Positions 24,673-35,187 of a DNA stretch of 64,000 nucleotides are shown here, piece after piece. Source of the DNA: Lineus longissimus (taxonomy: Eukaryota > Nemertea > Pilidiophora > Heteronemertea > Lineidae); assembly GCF_910592395.1 (NCBI RefSeq), contig NC_088308.1:14215001-14279000 (forward strand), read 5' to 3'. Under the pieces are notes generated by a model. That model saw only the letters and a list, made by a program, of their open reading frames with translations, made no database searches and was not told the DNA's origin. Each line of letters starts with the position of its first letter. Within the stretch, counting starts at the first letter, position 1. The position numbers and the translations under genes are program-made.

Positions 24673-25789
24673 AATGGCCAGGGCCATTGTGCTCACCTCA
24701 TGTGGAGGAAAGATGGATAAAGAGCATGGTATTGTGTCATGTAGTGTTAGGTTTGATGTAGGTCCAAGCAATTACAATTTCCCCAAAATGGCCAAGTTAC
24801 AGTACATTCGACCTCTGTGACCTTGAAAAGTAGGTCAAATCAAAGAAGACCCGGGTGACACATTGAATGGTTGTTAGAATTAGATGTACCTATGATATAA
24901 AATTGGTGCCAATCGGGCAAGTCATTACTAGGAATAATGGCATTTTGAAGAATTTAGGATTTGGCCCCCTCCCTGGAGGCCAAACGGCATATCAGATCGC
25001 ACCAAACTTCGGTACCTGAGATCACCTGACCAAGGGGTACATGTGTACTTAATTTGTGATCAATAGTCATTGCAGTTAAGAAACGTGCCATAGTTACGGC
25101 CTGACGGCGAATTTATGCCATTTGACCTCTGTGACCTTGACAAGAAGGTCAAATTAAAAACCTGTGTGACATATACTGTATGGTGGTTAGATGTACCCAT
25201 GATATCAAATTGGTGGCAATCGGGCAAGAAGTTAAGGAATAATCACATTTTTAAGGTTTTTGGATTTTGCCCCCTGGTGGTCAAGTGGTGAATCATATTG
25301 GACCAAACTTTGGTCCCTGAGATCACCTGACTAAGGGGTAAATGTGTACCAAATTTGGTATCAATAGTCATTGTAGTTTAGAAACGTGCCATCGTTACAT
25401 CCTAACGGCCAATTTACACCATTTGACCTCTGTGACCTTGAAAAGGAGGTCAAATCAAAAACCCGGAGGATATATGATGCACCTTTGCTAGAAGTACCTA
25501 CCATATTTTTTTCAAAATTTCCCGACTACTATTAAGGGAGATATTGCATATTTTCACTTTTAACGTTTGGCCCCCTGGTGGCCAAACCATGAAACGAATC
25601 GAACCGAAACTTGGTGTCCAAGGTGTCATTACATAAGGGTACATGTGTACCAAGTTTCAACCCAATAGCTCTAACAGTTACGAAACGTGCCCTGCTAACG
25701 GACGACGGACGACGACGACGACGACGACGACGACGGACGACGGACGCCACGGTATGGGATAAGCTCACCTCTGCTAAGAGGTGAGCTAA
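24673..25789. mobile_element. GCTCACCT-hairpin repeat family, copy A (about 1.12 kb)
   Basis: Left end: palindrome AATGGCC-AG-GGCCATT followed by GCTCACCT. Right end: hairpin AGCTCACCTCT-GCTA-AGAGGTGAGCT preceded by a (CGA)n run. Internal phrases recur, such as GACCTCTGTGACCTTGA and GCACGTTTC-type segments about every 370 bp, so the body is itself built of three related units. It is an almost identical inverted copy of 58904-60018. No coding capacity; non-autonomous DNA element of uncertain superfamily. Confidence 0.8.
25701..25745. repeat. GAC/CGA trinucleotide tract
   Basis: Uninterrupted run of (CGA)n with GGA interruptions just inside the terminal hairpin of copy A. Confidence 0.85.
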
Positions 25790-26425
25790 TGAAACACAAA
25801 TTACCTGCAAAGTATGCCCGAAAGTATGCGAGAACACACGACACACGCGTTCACTACAACAGCATGAAAACCAATCTTGACACTAGAGGCGCTGATGTCG
25901 TTCTAATTTTAATTTCGGCACTGTGCGAGTTTGCATGAAAAGCGTGACAGCGTCGAAAAATTGCGTACCACGCATGCACAGGGGGGAATCCCCAATCCGG
26001 CAAGATTACGACGATGACCCCGCCGGGTCTTCGCCAAGATTACGGCAAACAAAACACAGCTGATCCAATCTTGTCGTTAAGCTTTCGGCGCAATATCACA
26101 ACGACCTCGCACTTCATCGCCAAGAATACGACAATTCCAGGAAGAAAATACCTCAAGCTTCGGCAGAGAAACGGCGCCGAATCTTGTCGACCCTTGAGGA
26201 GGGGGGGGAAAAGATACGCATTGATACTTGCATTAGCCTTCACTGACTGGGTGTTTTTAACCTATCATATCAATCATGTTCAGAGGAATGAACATGATAT
26301 AGGTCCTATTTATCATGTTTATTATTTGCATGAAATTGCTTTTCTTCATTCATGAGAAATTACTCATCTGTGAAAGCTCAAGGTGAGTAAATTCATGCTC
26401 ACCGGCTGAGAGAATCATGGAATAC
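25790..26425. other. Unassigned sequence
   Basis: Several repeated CAAGATTACGAC/CAAGAATACGAC phrases (26000-26140), but no coding or structural feature that I can support. Confidence 0.3.
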
Positions 26426-26671
26426 TCACTTCTTCAGATTTGCCATATCCTCTTTTATATATGCAGTAAGAAGGACACTCAGTCTATCCTTTACTGATCT
26501 TTCTGTAAAGGGTTTGGCATCGGGCCGGAGTCGGGTAACAGCTCTGTTTGTTTCTGCAGCAACTTTTTCCCATTTGGCTGGGTCCGAATATAGATTTACT
26601 GCAGCAAATTCTCTTAGAAATATTATGTCGATGGCTGGACAGAACCTTATGAACTTTTTCTCACTTGCCAT
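26426..26671 (-). CDS. Candidate first exon of a Myb/SANT-like protein
   Basis: 81 codons from an ATG at 26671. The segment DIIFLREFAAVNLYSDPAKW...FTERSVKDRLSVLLTAYIKEDMANLKK matches the pattern of a Myb-like helical domain found in transposon-associated and host animal proteins. It ends at a strong splice donor (GTGAGT) at about 26430, where the stop codon also lies, so the ORF end is probably an exon end. No downstream exon was identified. It could be a host gene exon or a Harbinger-type accessory gene. Confidence 0.45.
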   Translation of the reverse strand: MASEKKFIRFCPAIDIIFLREFAAVNLYSDPAKWEKVAAETNRAVTRLRPDAKPFTERSVKDRLSVLLTAYIKEDMANLKK

Positions 26672-27321
26672 GATGGTACAGTGGTGAGGTCACAATCAAA
26701 GATATAAATCTGAAAAAAATGATATTTGTGAGAAAATAAAATCTACTAGTTACATTCCATAGTGACAGTCCAAGTCTTTCTATGTACCCCCTTTGTCATG
26801 TTTGTACTGTGAACCCCTGAAACATGCCTGGCCCTTGGTGCAAGGGTCTGGGGGGGGGGGGGTAGTAGGACTCTTCAAACGGTGTGCCAAGTTTCATTTT
26901 AACAAAAATTGGCCATGTCTCTGTCTGTCAAGACCACCAAAATTGTCAAAGCCAAGGGCTCCATTTTACTTCATTTGCAAATCTCCAAACCTGGAAATAT
27001 AGTGATGGGCCTCAAAATTGGATTGAAGAAAAACAACAAAATTATAGTCCACTGCCCCTGCGAAATTCGACTGGAAATTGTCAGCAAAAGCTGGCAATTT
27101 CCACCTAATTCCAAACTATTTTTCCTTGCCAGGAGGCTGGAATTAGCTGGAAATTCCAGAAAATGTCAGGGCTGGAGTTTGGCGGTATTTTGGTAAATGG
27201 CAGTGCCAGAAAATGCCAGCTCTGGAAAAAGCTGGCATAACCTGGCATTAGCTGGAACCTAATTTCCAGAGCTGGAATTAGGTGGAAAAATCTGGACCCA
27301 GACCTTCCAGCTGATTTACAT

Positions 27322-27645
27322 ATGTCAGGGCTGTCATTTATTGGAAATAGCTGGCATTAGTTGACATTAGCTGGAAATTACAAATTCAGCATGCAACGAG
27401 GAATGTCAGGGCTGTCATTTATTGGATATAGCTGGCATTAGTTGACATTAGCTGGAAATTACAAATTCAGCATGCAACGAGGAATGTCAGGGCTGTCATT
27501 TATTGGAAATAGCTGGCATTAGTTGACATTAGCTTGAAATTACAAATTCAGCATGCAACGAGGAATGTCAGGGCTGTCATTTATTGGAAATAGCTGGCAT
27601 TAGTTGACATTAGCTGGAAATTTAATACTGAGTGACCTGCTCGAC
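27322..27645. repeat. 81-bp tandem array
   Basis: Four units starting ATGTCAGGGCTGTCATTTA at 27322, 27403, 27484 and 27565, period exactly 81, almost identical. Every unit contains the CTGGCATTAG and CTGGAAATT motifs of the surrounding element. Confidence 0.92.
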
Positions 27646-28499
27646 GTTTGAATCAATCAGAGCGCTGCACACTAATTAACAGGCATTTTTCGTCACTCAA
27701 CAGTGACTATGATTAGAATCGTTGTGATATGCAACAAGAAGATCTCTTGTCGTGGAGTAAAACCGATAATCGCTTGGTTTTGACTTTGCTGATTGCAATC
27801 TTCTCACACGCACCTGCGATTATCACCACAGACAGGCAATTTTTCACATGCAAACATGATTGCATGTTGATTTTGCTTGATCCCTGGCCGTGCGATTTCC
27901 AATTCTAATTCAATTTTGATGGCATCTGCAATTATAACTGCAAACAAGCAATTTCTGTCACACAGAAATATGATTAAAGGTTGCAGGTTGATTTTGCTTC
28001 CAATAGAGGTTGCTAGGATGACCAGTTCTTGTTGCGGGCACCTGAAATTATCTATGCAAACAAGTGATTTATGTCACTTGCAAACATGATTGCTGTGGCA
28101 TTATTAAGTTTTGAGCATATGCCACTGACCTAATCCCTTAGTTTTCTGACACAGTCTTGTCACACTGTTATAATGTAAATATCATTCTTGGTGTGTGTTG
28201 AATGGACTTACACGAGCATAAGAGGCCCATCATATAAAACGTAAGATTATTGCTTCACTCAGAGGCTCCTTGCAGACACCTCTGCCAGGCGGACACTTCC
28301 CCATTGCAGATGGTTTAAGTTGCCACATGACCTGGGTTGGAGTGCTCGTCAATGCCGACTGGCGTCGTCAGGGCTCAATTCCCGTCCTGGAGGCAGCACG
28401 TCATTTACATCTTAGCTAATTGTGATCAGTTGATACGATGACGTCATTGACAATCACTGACAAGAAAATTCTGCCTCTCGTTTAATAATATAGATAGTG

Positions 28500-28702
28500 C
28501 AAAGTATTCACATTGTAATATTAGGCTCGTAAGTTTGAGGATCATGGATTGACCAGATCGGTGTGAATTGCCCCAGGGCCCAATGGAACATATGTGTACC
28601 AATTTTAAGTTCAGACTTTACGAAACGTGCCGCGCTAACAATACGGCCGTCACCGACGATGGACGCCACATCATCGCATAGGCTCACAAGGTGAGCCAAA
28701 TA
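28500..28702. mobile_element. GCTCACCT-hairpin family, truncated copy
   Basis: Ends with GGCTCAC-AA-GGTGAGCC at about 28680-28697, preceded by family phrases (TTTACGAAACGTGCC, GACGGACGCCAC-like). Only the terminal 200 bases remain. Confidence 0.6.
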
Positions 28703-29736
28703 AAAAAGAGGTGCCGTTTTAACTGGATATCGTGACATCATCATGATGTTAACCACACATAGCACACTCTGTCACTTTGATGTCTGGAGGGCAGGGTTAA
28801 AGACGGGGACTGACGTCCAAAATGGATGTCCAAATAACATCACTGCACGGCAAGAAAAGAACGATGGAGCAAGCCGACTGTTGATTGACTCCATCACTTA
28901 CAGGAGTCATGAGCTGTGGACATCTCCCATGCAAAATCTTACAGTTATGATACCGTCCGGGTCAACGATCATGCATACAATAATACATTACAGGCTTACA
29001 GCACATGCACTGATTCAGGTTTCTTCATATGCTAAAAAAACAACCTCAAGGCCTGTCCAGATTACCCTTTTGGCATTCATTTGAATCCTTATGTGTTCCA
29101 ATTCAATTTGTGTAAACTTTGGATATCTTGATATCGAATTCGGGGTAAAAATCAAGAAATAAGAAGAGCTCCCGCATGATTTCTTTGTTTGACTTGAAAA
29201 TTCAAACCTACTAGTTCCTGTCTGAGGTGTAATGCATCATGGGATAGGTCAGGTGATAAGACCACATGATAGAATTGCATAACATAATAGCAATTTGCAT
29301 AATGCCAGCAAATGCCAGCTTTTTCCAACAATTGTCAGAAACATCGAATTTGAAATTTCTAGCTAATTCCAGCTCTGACAATCTCATAGTAAAGTGACAG
29401 AGATTTCCAGCGCTGGAACTTTTACGAAAAGTAAAGTTCCAGAAAATGCCAAGAATTTCCACCCAATGGATAAAGTTCCAGTTTTTGTCAGCTTTTGCCA
29501 GCTATAACTTTTCGATGAAACTCTCTAAATTCAAAGTGTCAGCTTATTCCAGCCAAGAGCTGGAAATTCCAGCTATTTCCAACAAAATCCACCTAAGGTA
29601 AAATTCATTTCGCAGGGGCGGGTAGTTTTTGCACAGCAGCCCAAAATACGTGGGCATCTTGCCTTGGCCTTCACCGCTGCAAACAACAGAACTTTGCAAA
29701 AATAACATTTGACATGACATCTACGCAAATGCCAAT

Positions 29737-30257
29737 GCATGCAATGTATACGACAATCAAGATGTACAGACCGGGGGAGCTGGCGGTACGTACCCATAAG
29801 TCTTTGCGGTAGTCTCGCGCGTACCGGATATAACCTATCAAGCTTTCTCCTTCAGAGAAATACTGCGTTGCGCTCAACTGCCAATTATGCATTAGTCTGG
29901 TGGACACGAGGTTGGCCTTAAACTTGCTTGAAATCGAAAATTTGGACAACACACGTGTACTACAGCGCAAACGGCAGCATTCTGACATATAGAAACATGT
30001 GGTCTGATTCTATTTTTACTTGTCATTTAGTGATCACGCGTCCAACCTTGTATGCAGGGTAATGTGGCTTTCTCATTGGTCGAATGTTAATTTTGTTCAC
30101 AGCCTTATAAGGCACTTGAGCGCAACGCAGTATTTCTCTGAAGGAGAAAAGCTTGATGGGTTATATCCGGTACGCGCGAGACTACCGCAAAGACTTATGG
30201 GTACGTACCGCCAGCTCCCCCGGTCTGTACATCTTGATTGTAGTATTGCATGCTGAG
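29737..30257. mobile_element. Foldback element with about 140-bp inverted repeats
   Basis: 29737-29880 and 30117-30257 are inverted copies (GCATGCAAT outer end, then CAATCAAGATGTACAGACCG, ending at a GCGCTCAA inner end), differing by a few indels. About 235 bp of unrelated sequence separates them. No coding capacity. Confidence 0.8.
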
Positions 30258-30542
30258 GGCTGAGCTGTTGAAAAAACCAACAGTGAAAACACAGTCCCAT
30301 TTGTCGTTCAGATGACCGCTAAATTAATAAAAATGGCTTTGTTACATCCTCTGTATGAACAACTTGCCGTTGGACACTTTGCAATGTTGGGTTATTCTCG
30401 TAAATGGAAGAAACTGAGCGAAAAGCTACGACGTTTGACACTTACGAGATACAGCAGGTTTATCTCGGAAGACGTGAACGGGATAGAATCAAAATATGCG
30501 CGAATCGATGACGTCACGTCATTTTCTGATGACGCGGCGCTG

Positions 30543-31517
30543 GGCTATCACGATCCCGATCCTGGAAGCGAAATTTTTTTCTGCAGGATACTTCTGCCAC
30601 AGTGTACATCTGACAGCCAATCACAATTGGCGCGATCTTTGACGTCACACTGTTTATTTATGCATGATAATGCAAATACAATGGACGATACCGAGTCGCA
30701 TGCCGAGTGCCACTTCAACTGTGAATGTGACAATAGTTCATTGTCTGACCCCAATTATGCTCAACTCAAGGTTTGTGTCGTAATGTTTAGGAATGAATTG
30801 CACAGATTCATTGTAAAATTGATGATATTATGCGTACAAAAGAGGCATCAGCTGATCTGATCGCTACATTGCAGTGCATGCATTGATTTGTGAAATTTTA
30901 AGGGGCAGTGACACTGACAGTGTTGCCAATGTTGATAATTATTAAAGGGACAGTGTATCCGATGTCTCGCGATTTGTGAAATTTTAAGGGGCAGTGACAC
31001 TGACAGTTGCCAATGTTGATAATTATTAAAGGGACAGTGTATCCGATGTCTGCTGTTGAAGGTATCAGGCCTATTTTGGTAGTTTGAACATTGTTGAAGG
31101 GCCATTGTATATAAAACACATTTTGACAAGCAAACAAAATAAATTGAATGGTGGCGCCACCTATGCATATACAGCAGAACTGGTTACACGGTTGACAGAT
31201 AAACATTCAACCTCGGCTATTTTGCCGAGCACAGTGCGCCTTTAACAGACAAGTCCAATAAATACAGTCCACTCGACAATGAAAATACATGTTAAGATAC
31301 TGCAAATAAATATATTTTAGCTAATATACTCCTCTAACCATTTACTAACTTGTTCTTTCCAAGATTATCAGAACACGTGGCATTGTTGACATTATTGCGC
31401 CATGTGGAAAGATGATGTCAACAAAGACACGTGCTTGCCTTGAATTCTGATTGGCTGTCAGATGTACACTATGGCAGAAGTATCCTGCAGAAAAAAATTT
31501 CGCATCCTGGAAACGGG
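30543..31517. mobile_element. TIR element of about 1 kb
   Basis: 30543-30625 and 31437-31517 are inverted copies (GGCTATCACGATCCC against GGCTATCCCGTTTCC, with a shared GCGAAATTTTTTTCTGCAGG core). Between them lies an 83-86-bp tandem duplication. Confidence 0.75.
30885..31054. repeat. Tandem duplication of about 85 bp
   Basis: Two units beginning GATTTGTGAAATTTTAAGGG at about 30886 and 30971. The first has an extra TG and the rest is nearly identical. Confidence 0.85.
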
Positions 31518-31631
31518 ATAGCCGAATCTCTCTACTATATATTATACACCCCCCCTTTAGGTAGGGGTGCGTAAGCTATACATGCGTGAAGGAATTAGTG
31601 CATTTCCATTAGAAATTCTCTGTATAGCTTG

Positions 31632-32062
31632 ACATGCGGTTACAGACAGGTCGTCATCATTGTATTTACGCATGCGCGAGTAACCGGATGTAAACAAATT
31701 AAGTCACGTGCATTTGATTGAAGATATTTATAGCTCTCCACGTGCTTTTATTTACAGAATGGGTATTCCATGAAATAACTGGATTTCTCCTGGCTTGTCA
31801 TCATGCAAACTACAGTTATTTAGTTGAGCCACACTTTTTAAAATAATTTGGATTTTCCTTCCCCTATTAATTAGTAGAAAATAAAAATAAAAACAACTCC
31901 CCCATTATGGGCATTTATGCCTGAATTATTTTATTTCAACCTTAGAGTAAAAGGACTTTATTACTCCAAATGCTTCATTCGTAAAATACGTGGATTTGTT
32001 TACATCCGGTTACTCGCGCCTGCGTAAATACAATGATGACGACCTGTCTGTAACCGCAGGTC
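31632..32062. repeat. Inverted repeat pair, about 70 bp arms
   Basis: 31632-31699 (GCGGTTACAGACAGGTCGTC inward) pairs with 31991-32062 (GACGACCTGTCTGTAACCGC). The arms end at TTTGTTTACATCCGG. No gene between. Confidence 0.75.
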
Positions 32063-32089
32063 TTCAGCTTGAAACAAAAAATTTTCAAA

Positions 32090-32545
32090 AATGGCGCTGA
32101 TAAATATGCGGGGTAGTCATGGTAGTTTCATGTGTCCGTCGTCGCTCCAGCGCATCGGTAGGTCGCGCCCCATTGGCTGATTTTCAATTTTCAAGAATTA
32201 ATTTCAATTTTAGGGGGTTCGGGGGGCCTTTCCCCCGACACGTGCCTAAAAAAATTAGGAAACATTTATTTGTATTCTAATTAGAAAAACTGCCGCCTAA
32301 ATCACGCATTACTCACAAAAATGCCGACGTTTTGTTTCAATTGTGCCGAGGTCACGTGACATATAGTATATTCCACAAGCGCGCGCGCTCGCGCTAGCCT
32401 GATAACTGTTGCCAAGACGTGTTTCTTCAGTGTTTTCTCGAAATAACACTAAATCAACAATACAACATGATCCAAATAATGCAAATACGCTTTTCGTACC
32501 ATCTAACATGCACTTGACTGCCCACTGCGCGTGCTAATTAGGCCA
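32090..32545. mobile_element. G/C-tract composite repeat, copy 1 (partial)
   Basis: Contains the marker blocks CATTGGCTGATTTTCAATTT, AGGAAACATTTATTTG, GTCACGTGACATATAGT and GATCCAAATAATGCAAATAC. The same blocks recur in the same order at 32955, 33989 and 39692. Confidence 0.75.
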
Positions 32546-32954
32546 GAGTCCTCTATTAAAACATGTGTACATTACGTGTACATTGTTGTGCATAGGTTTT
32601 GGTAAAAAAAGTCCTCATTGGACCAATCAATCTGCACAAAATTGTATATGTGTCAAGAAGAACCCTTTTCCAATAGCATAATAAAGTTTTTAAAAATTCC
32701 AATACCGATTGCCTGAGAAAAAAAGATTTCCGTACACCATATCCATCAAAACGTCACTGGCGCATTGATATGGCCCTGTCAAAGTACAAGTTCTAAACTG
32801 ACCAGTGAGACCACATTTTCTTAAATATATTATCAAAAAGCATATTTCTGTGATGGCCTGACTCTGTAGATTAAGAATCAACCACAGATTGAGAATTAAT
32901 TCCACTTTGGTCCATCCCAGCCATGTATTCACCACAACTTGACATTTTGATAAG

Positions 32955-33988
32955 CCCCCCTTCTTAGGGGGGCTCTTAAGATACATGCGTGAAGGAATTC
33001 AATGGAATTCCATTAGAAATTCAATGTATAGCTTGAAACAAAATTTTTTGGTCAAAAAATCTGCGGGGTAGTTTTTATGTGTCTGTGCGTCACTCCAGTG
33101 GGTCGGTGGGTCGCGCGCCCATTGGCTGATTTTCAATTTTCAAGAATTAATTTCAATTTTAGGGGGGTTCAGGGGGCCTTTCCCCCCGACACATGCCTAA
33201 AAAAATCAGGAAACATTTATTTGTATTCTAATTAGAAAAACTGCCGCCTAAATCACGCATTACTCACAAAAATGCCGACGTTTTATTTCAATTTTGCCGA
33301 GGTCACGTGACATATAGTTTATTCCACACGCGCGCGCTCGCCTGGTAACTGTTGCCAAGACGTGTTTCTTCAGTGTTTTCTCGAAATCACACTAAATCAA
33401 CAATACAATATGATCCAAATAATGCAAATACGCTTTTCGTGCCATCTAACATGCACTTCACTGCCCACTGCGCGTGCAAATTAGCGAGAGAAAAAATTAT
33501 TGTTATTGACTTTTTTCTTCTTCAATATATACACCAGCGGAACCATTTCCACCTCGGCCGCGACCTAATAATCCCAACAATTTTCATTTGCATGTCCGCC
33601 TTACAGCTTAAATCCTGTACAAAAGTGCTGTTTATTTGCGGACTTCAATCAAAACTCGCGCAGTACAGATGACATCCATCCCCCCCCCCCCCCCCCCAGC
33701 GGTAAATGACATGGAATTGGAAGGGCTAGTTGACTGTTCACCGGGGGGGGGTTTGGGGGGCTCCCCATTGCACTGGATAATATCATGACATCCATCGCCC
33801 CCCCCCCCAAGCTTCCCCCCAAGCACTGGTAAAAACTTATGTCGACGGAGGGGGGTTTGGGGGTGTCCCCCATTGTAACAGCTGTAGTTGTTAGAGCTTG
33901 CACTTAACATATGCTCGTAGGGGGGCTCGGGGGAGCTCCCCCGACCTAAAGGGGGGCTCACTAAGTCCTTGACTTTACATATTATAAG
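32955..33988. mobile_element. G/C-tract composite repeat, copy 2 (about 1.03 kb)
   Basis: Starts with hairpin AGCCCCCC-TTCT-TAGGGGGGCT, then the marker blocks of copy 1, then long C runs (33679-33698) and G runs, and ends CTTGACTTTACATATTA just before the next copy's hairpin. The G runs of six or more could form quadruplexes. No coding capacity; ORFs across the C runs are spurious. Confidence 0.8.
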
Positions 33989-34460
33989 CCCCCCCCCCCC
34001 TTCTTAGGGGGGCTCTTAAGATACATGCGTGAAAGAATTCAATGGAATTCCATTAGAAATTCAATGTATAGCTTGAAACAAAATTTTTTGGTCAAAAAAT
34101 CTGCGGGGTAGTTTTTATGTTTCTGTGCGTCACTCCAGTGGGTCGGTTGGTCGCGCGCCCATTGGCTAATTTTCAATTTTCAAGAATTAATTTCAATTTT
34201 AGGGGGGTTCGGGGGGCCTTTCCCCCCGACACATGCCTAAAAAAATCAGGAAACATTTATTTGTATTCTAATTAGAAAAACTGCTGCCTAAATCACGCAT
34301 TACTCACAAAAATGCCGACGTTTTATTTCAATTTTGCCGAGGTCACGTGACATATAGTTTATTCCACACGCGCGCGCTCGCCTGGTAACTGTTGCCAAGA
34401 CGTGTTTCTTCAGTGTTTTCTCGAAATCACACTAAATCAACAATACAATAATATTATCAG
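33989..34460. mobile_element. G/C-tract composite repeat, copy 3 (3' truncated)
   Basis: Follows copy 2 directly, with the same hairpin start and marker blocks up to the CAATACAATA point, where it switches to unrelated G/C-tract sequence. Confidence 0.78.
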
Positions 34461-35160
34461 TGCAGTGCCCTAGTAAGCGCGCAGCACCTTTAGGTTGGGG
34501 GGGGGGGGGGGAACCCCCCCAAACCCCCTGTTTGGGACCCTGCTATAGTTCCTTCCGCCAATTTTTTGTTTTGATAGACAGTTTTCTCCGTGTATCGCAT
34601 TAGCAGCAACTCAACTCCATCGTCATAATAGCCGGCAAAGAAATGGAAAATGTCCCCCCCCCCCCGAAAGGTGTCCAGACTATCGTAGTCTGGGACTCTG
34701 GCAGATTATAATGTAAAGTGCAAGCTCTATTGAACTCGCGCAACTGTCGCCATGGAGAACCCCCCCCCCCCCCCCGAACCCCCATCCTTCTGACATGTTT
34801 TAGCCAGTGCATTGGGGGGGGGGGGGGGGAGGAGGCCCCTCAAACCCCTATTGGCCTTCCGAGCTGCTTACCCTGGGGCGCTCGAGTGGAACCCCCAAAC
34901 CTTCATGATGGTGTAGTCCTTTGACACGTTTAACCCAGAGCGAGGAAGAGGTACTCCTTTGATGGTACCGTAACTGCAACCCTCAACCATCATTACCCTT
35001 CCTTTTCACTGGCATGATATTGGCAAGACTCCCAAGAGGTCGTACTGGTGGCTTCCTTGAGACAATTGCTTGTGGTCGTACCTGGGCAACCAATTCAAGG
35101 GGTCAGGGATCTAGGGATCAGGTTTTTTCCCCACCAACATGTTGCCGAATGGTTAATGCA
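34461..35160. other. Poly-G/poly-C rich sequence between repeats
   Basis: Several homopolymer runs of 9-17 G or C (for example 34496-34510, 34756-34775, 34816-34830). No gene seen. Confidence 0.5.
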
Positions 35161-35187
35161 TAAAAAATTGGTTGGAAAGGGTTTTTG

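Larger units (their letters stand above)
27050..29630. mobile_element. Element with CTGGAA-rich subterminal regions
   Basis: Two regions, 27050-27645 and 29285-29630, are crowded with CTGGAA, CTGGCATTAG and TTCCAG motifs in opposite orientation. Outer ends correspond as inverted repeats (GCCCCTGCGAAATT near 27055; its complement near 29610). The middle holds no gene that I recognise. The layout suits a DNA transposon with many subterminal transposase-binding motifs, as in hAT elements, but the superfamily is not shown. Confidence 0.55.

Noticed and set aside
30312-30860. 182-codon plus-strand ORF
   Set aside because: Runs through the arm of an inverted-repeat element, with no domain and a shadow on the other strand.
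33632-33961. ORFs rich in Pro, Gly and Ser across C/G runs (also 39135-39471, 34600-34924, 42433-42721)
   Set aside because: Translation of homopolymer-rich repeat DNA; run lengths are unreliable and no domain is present.
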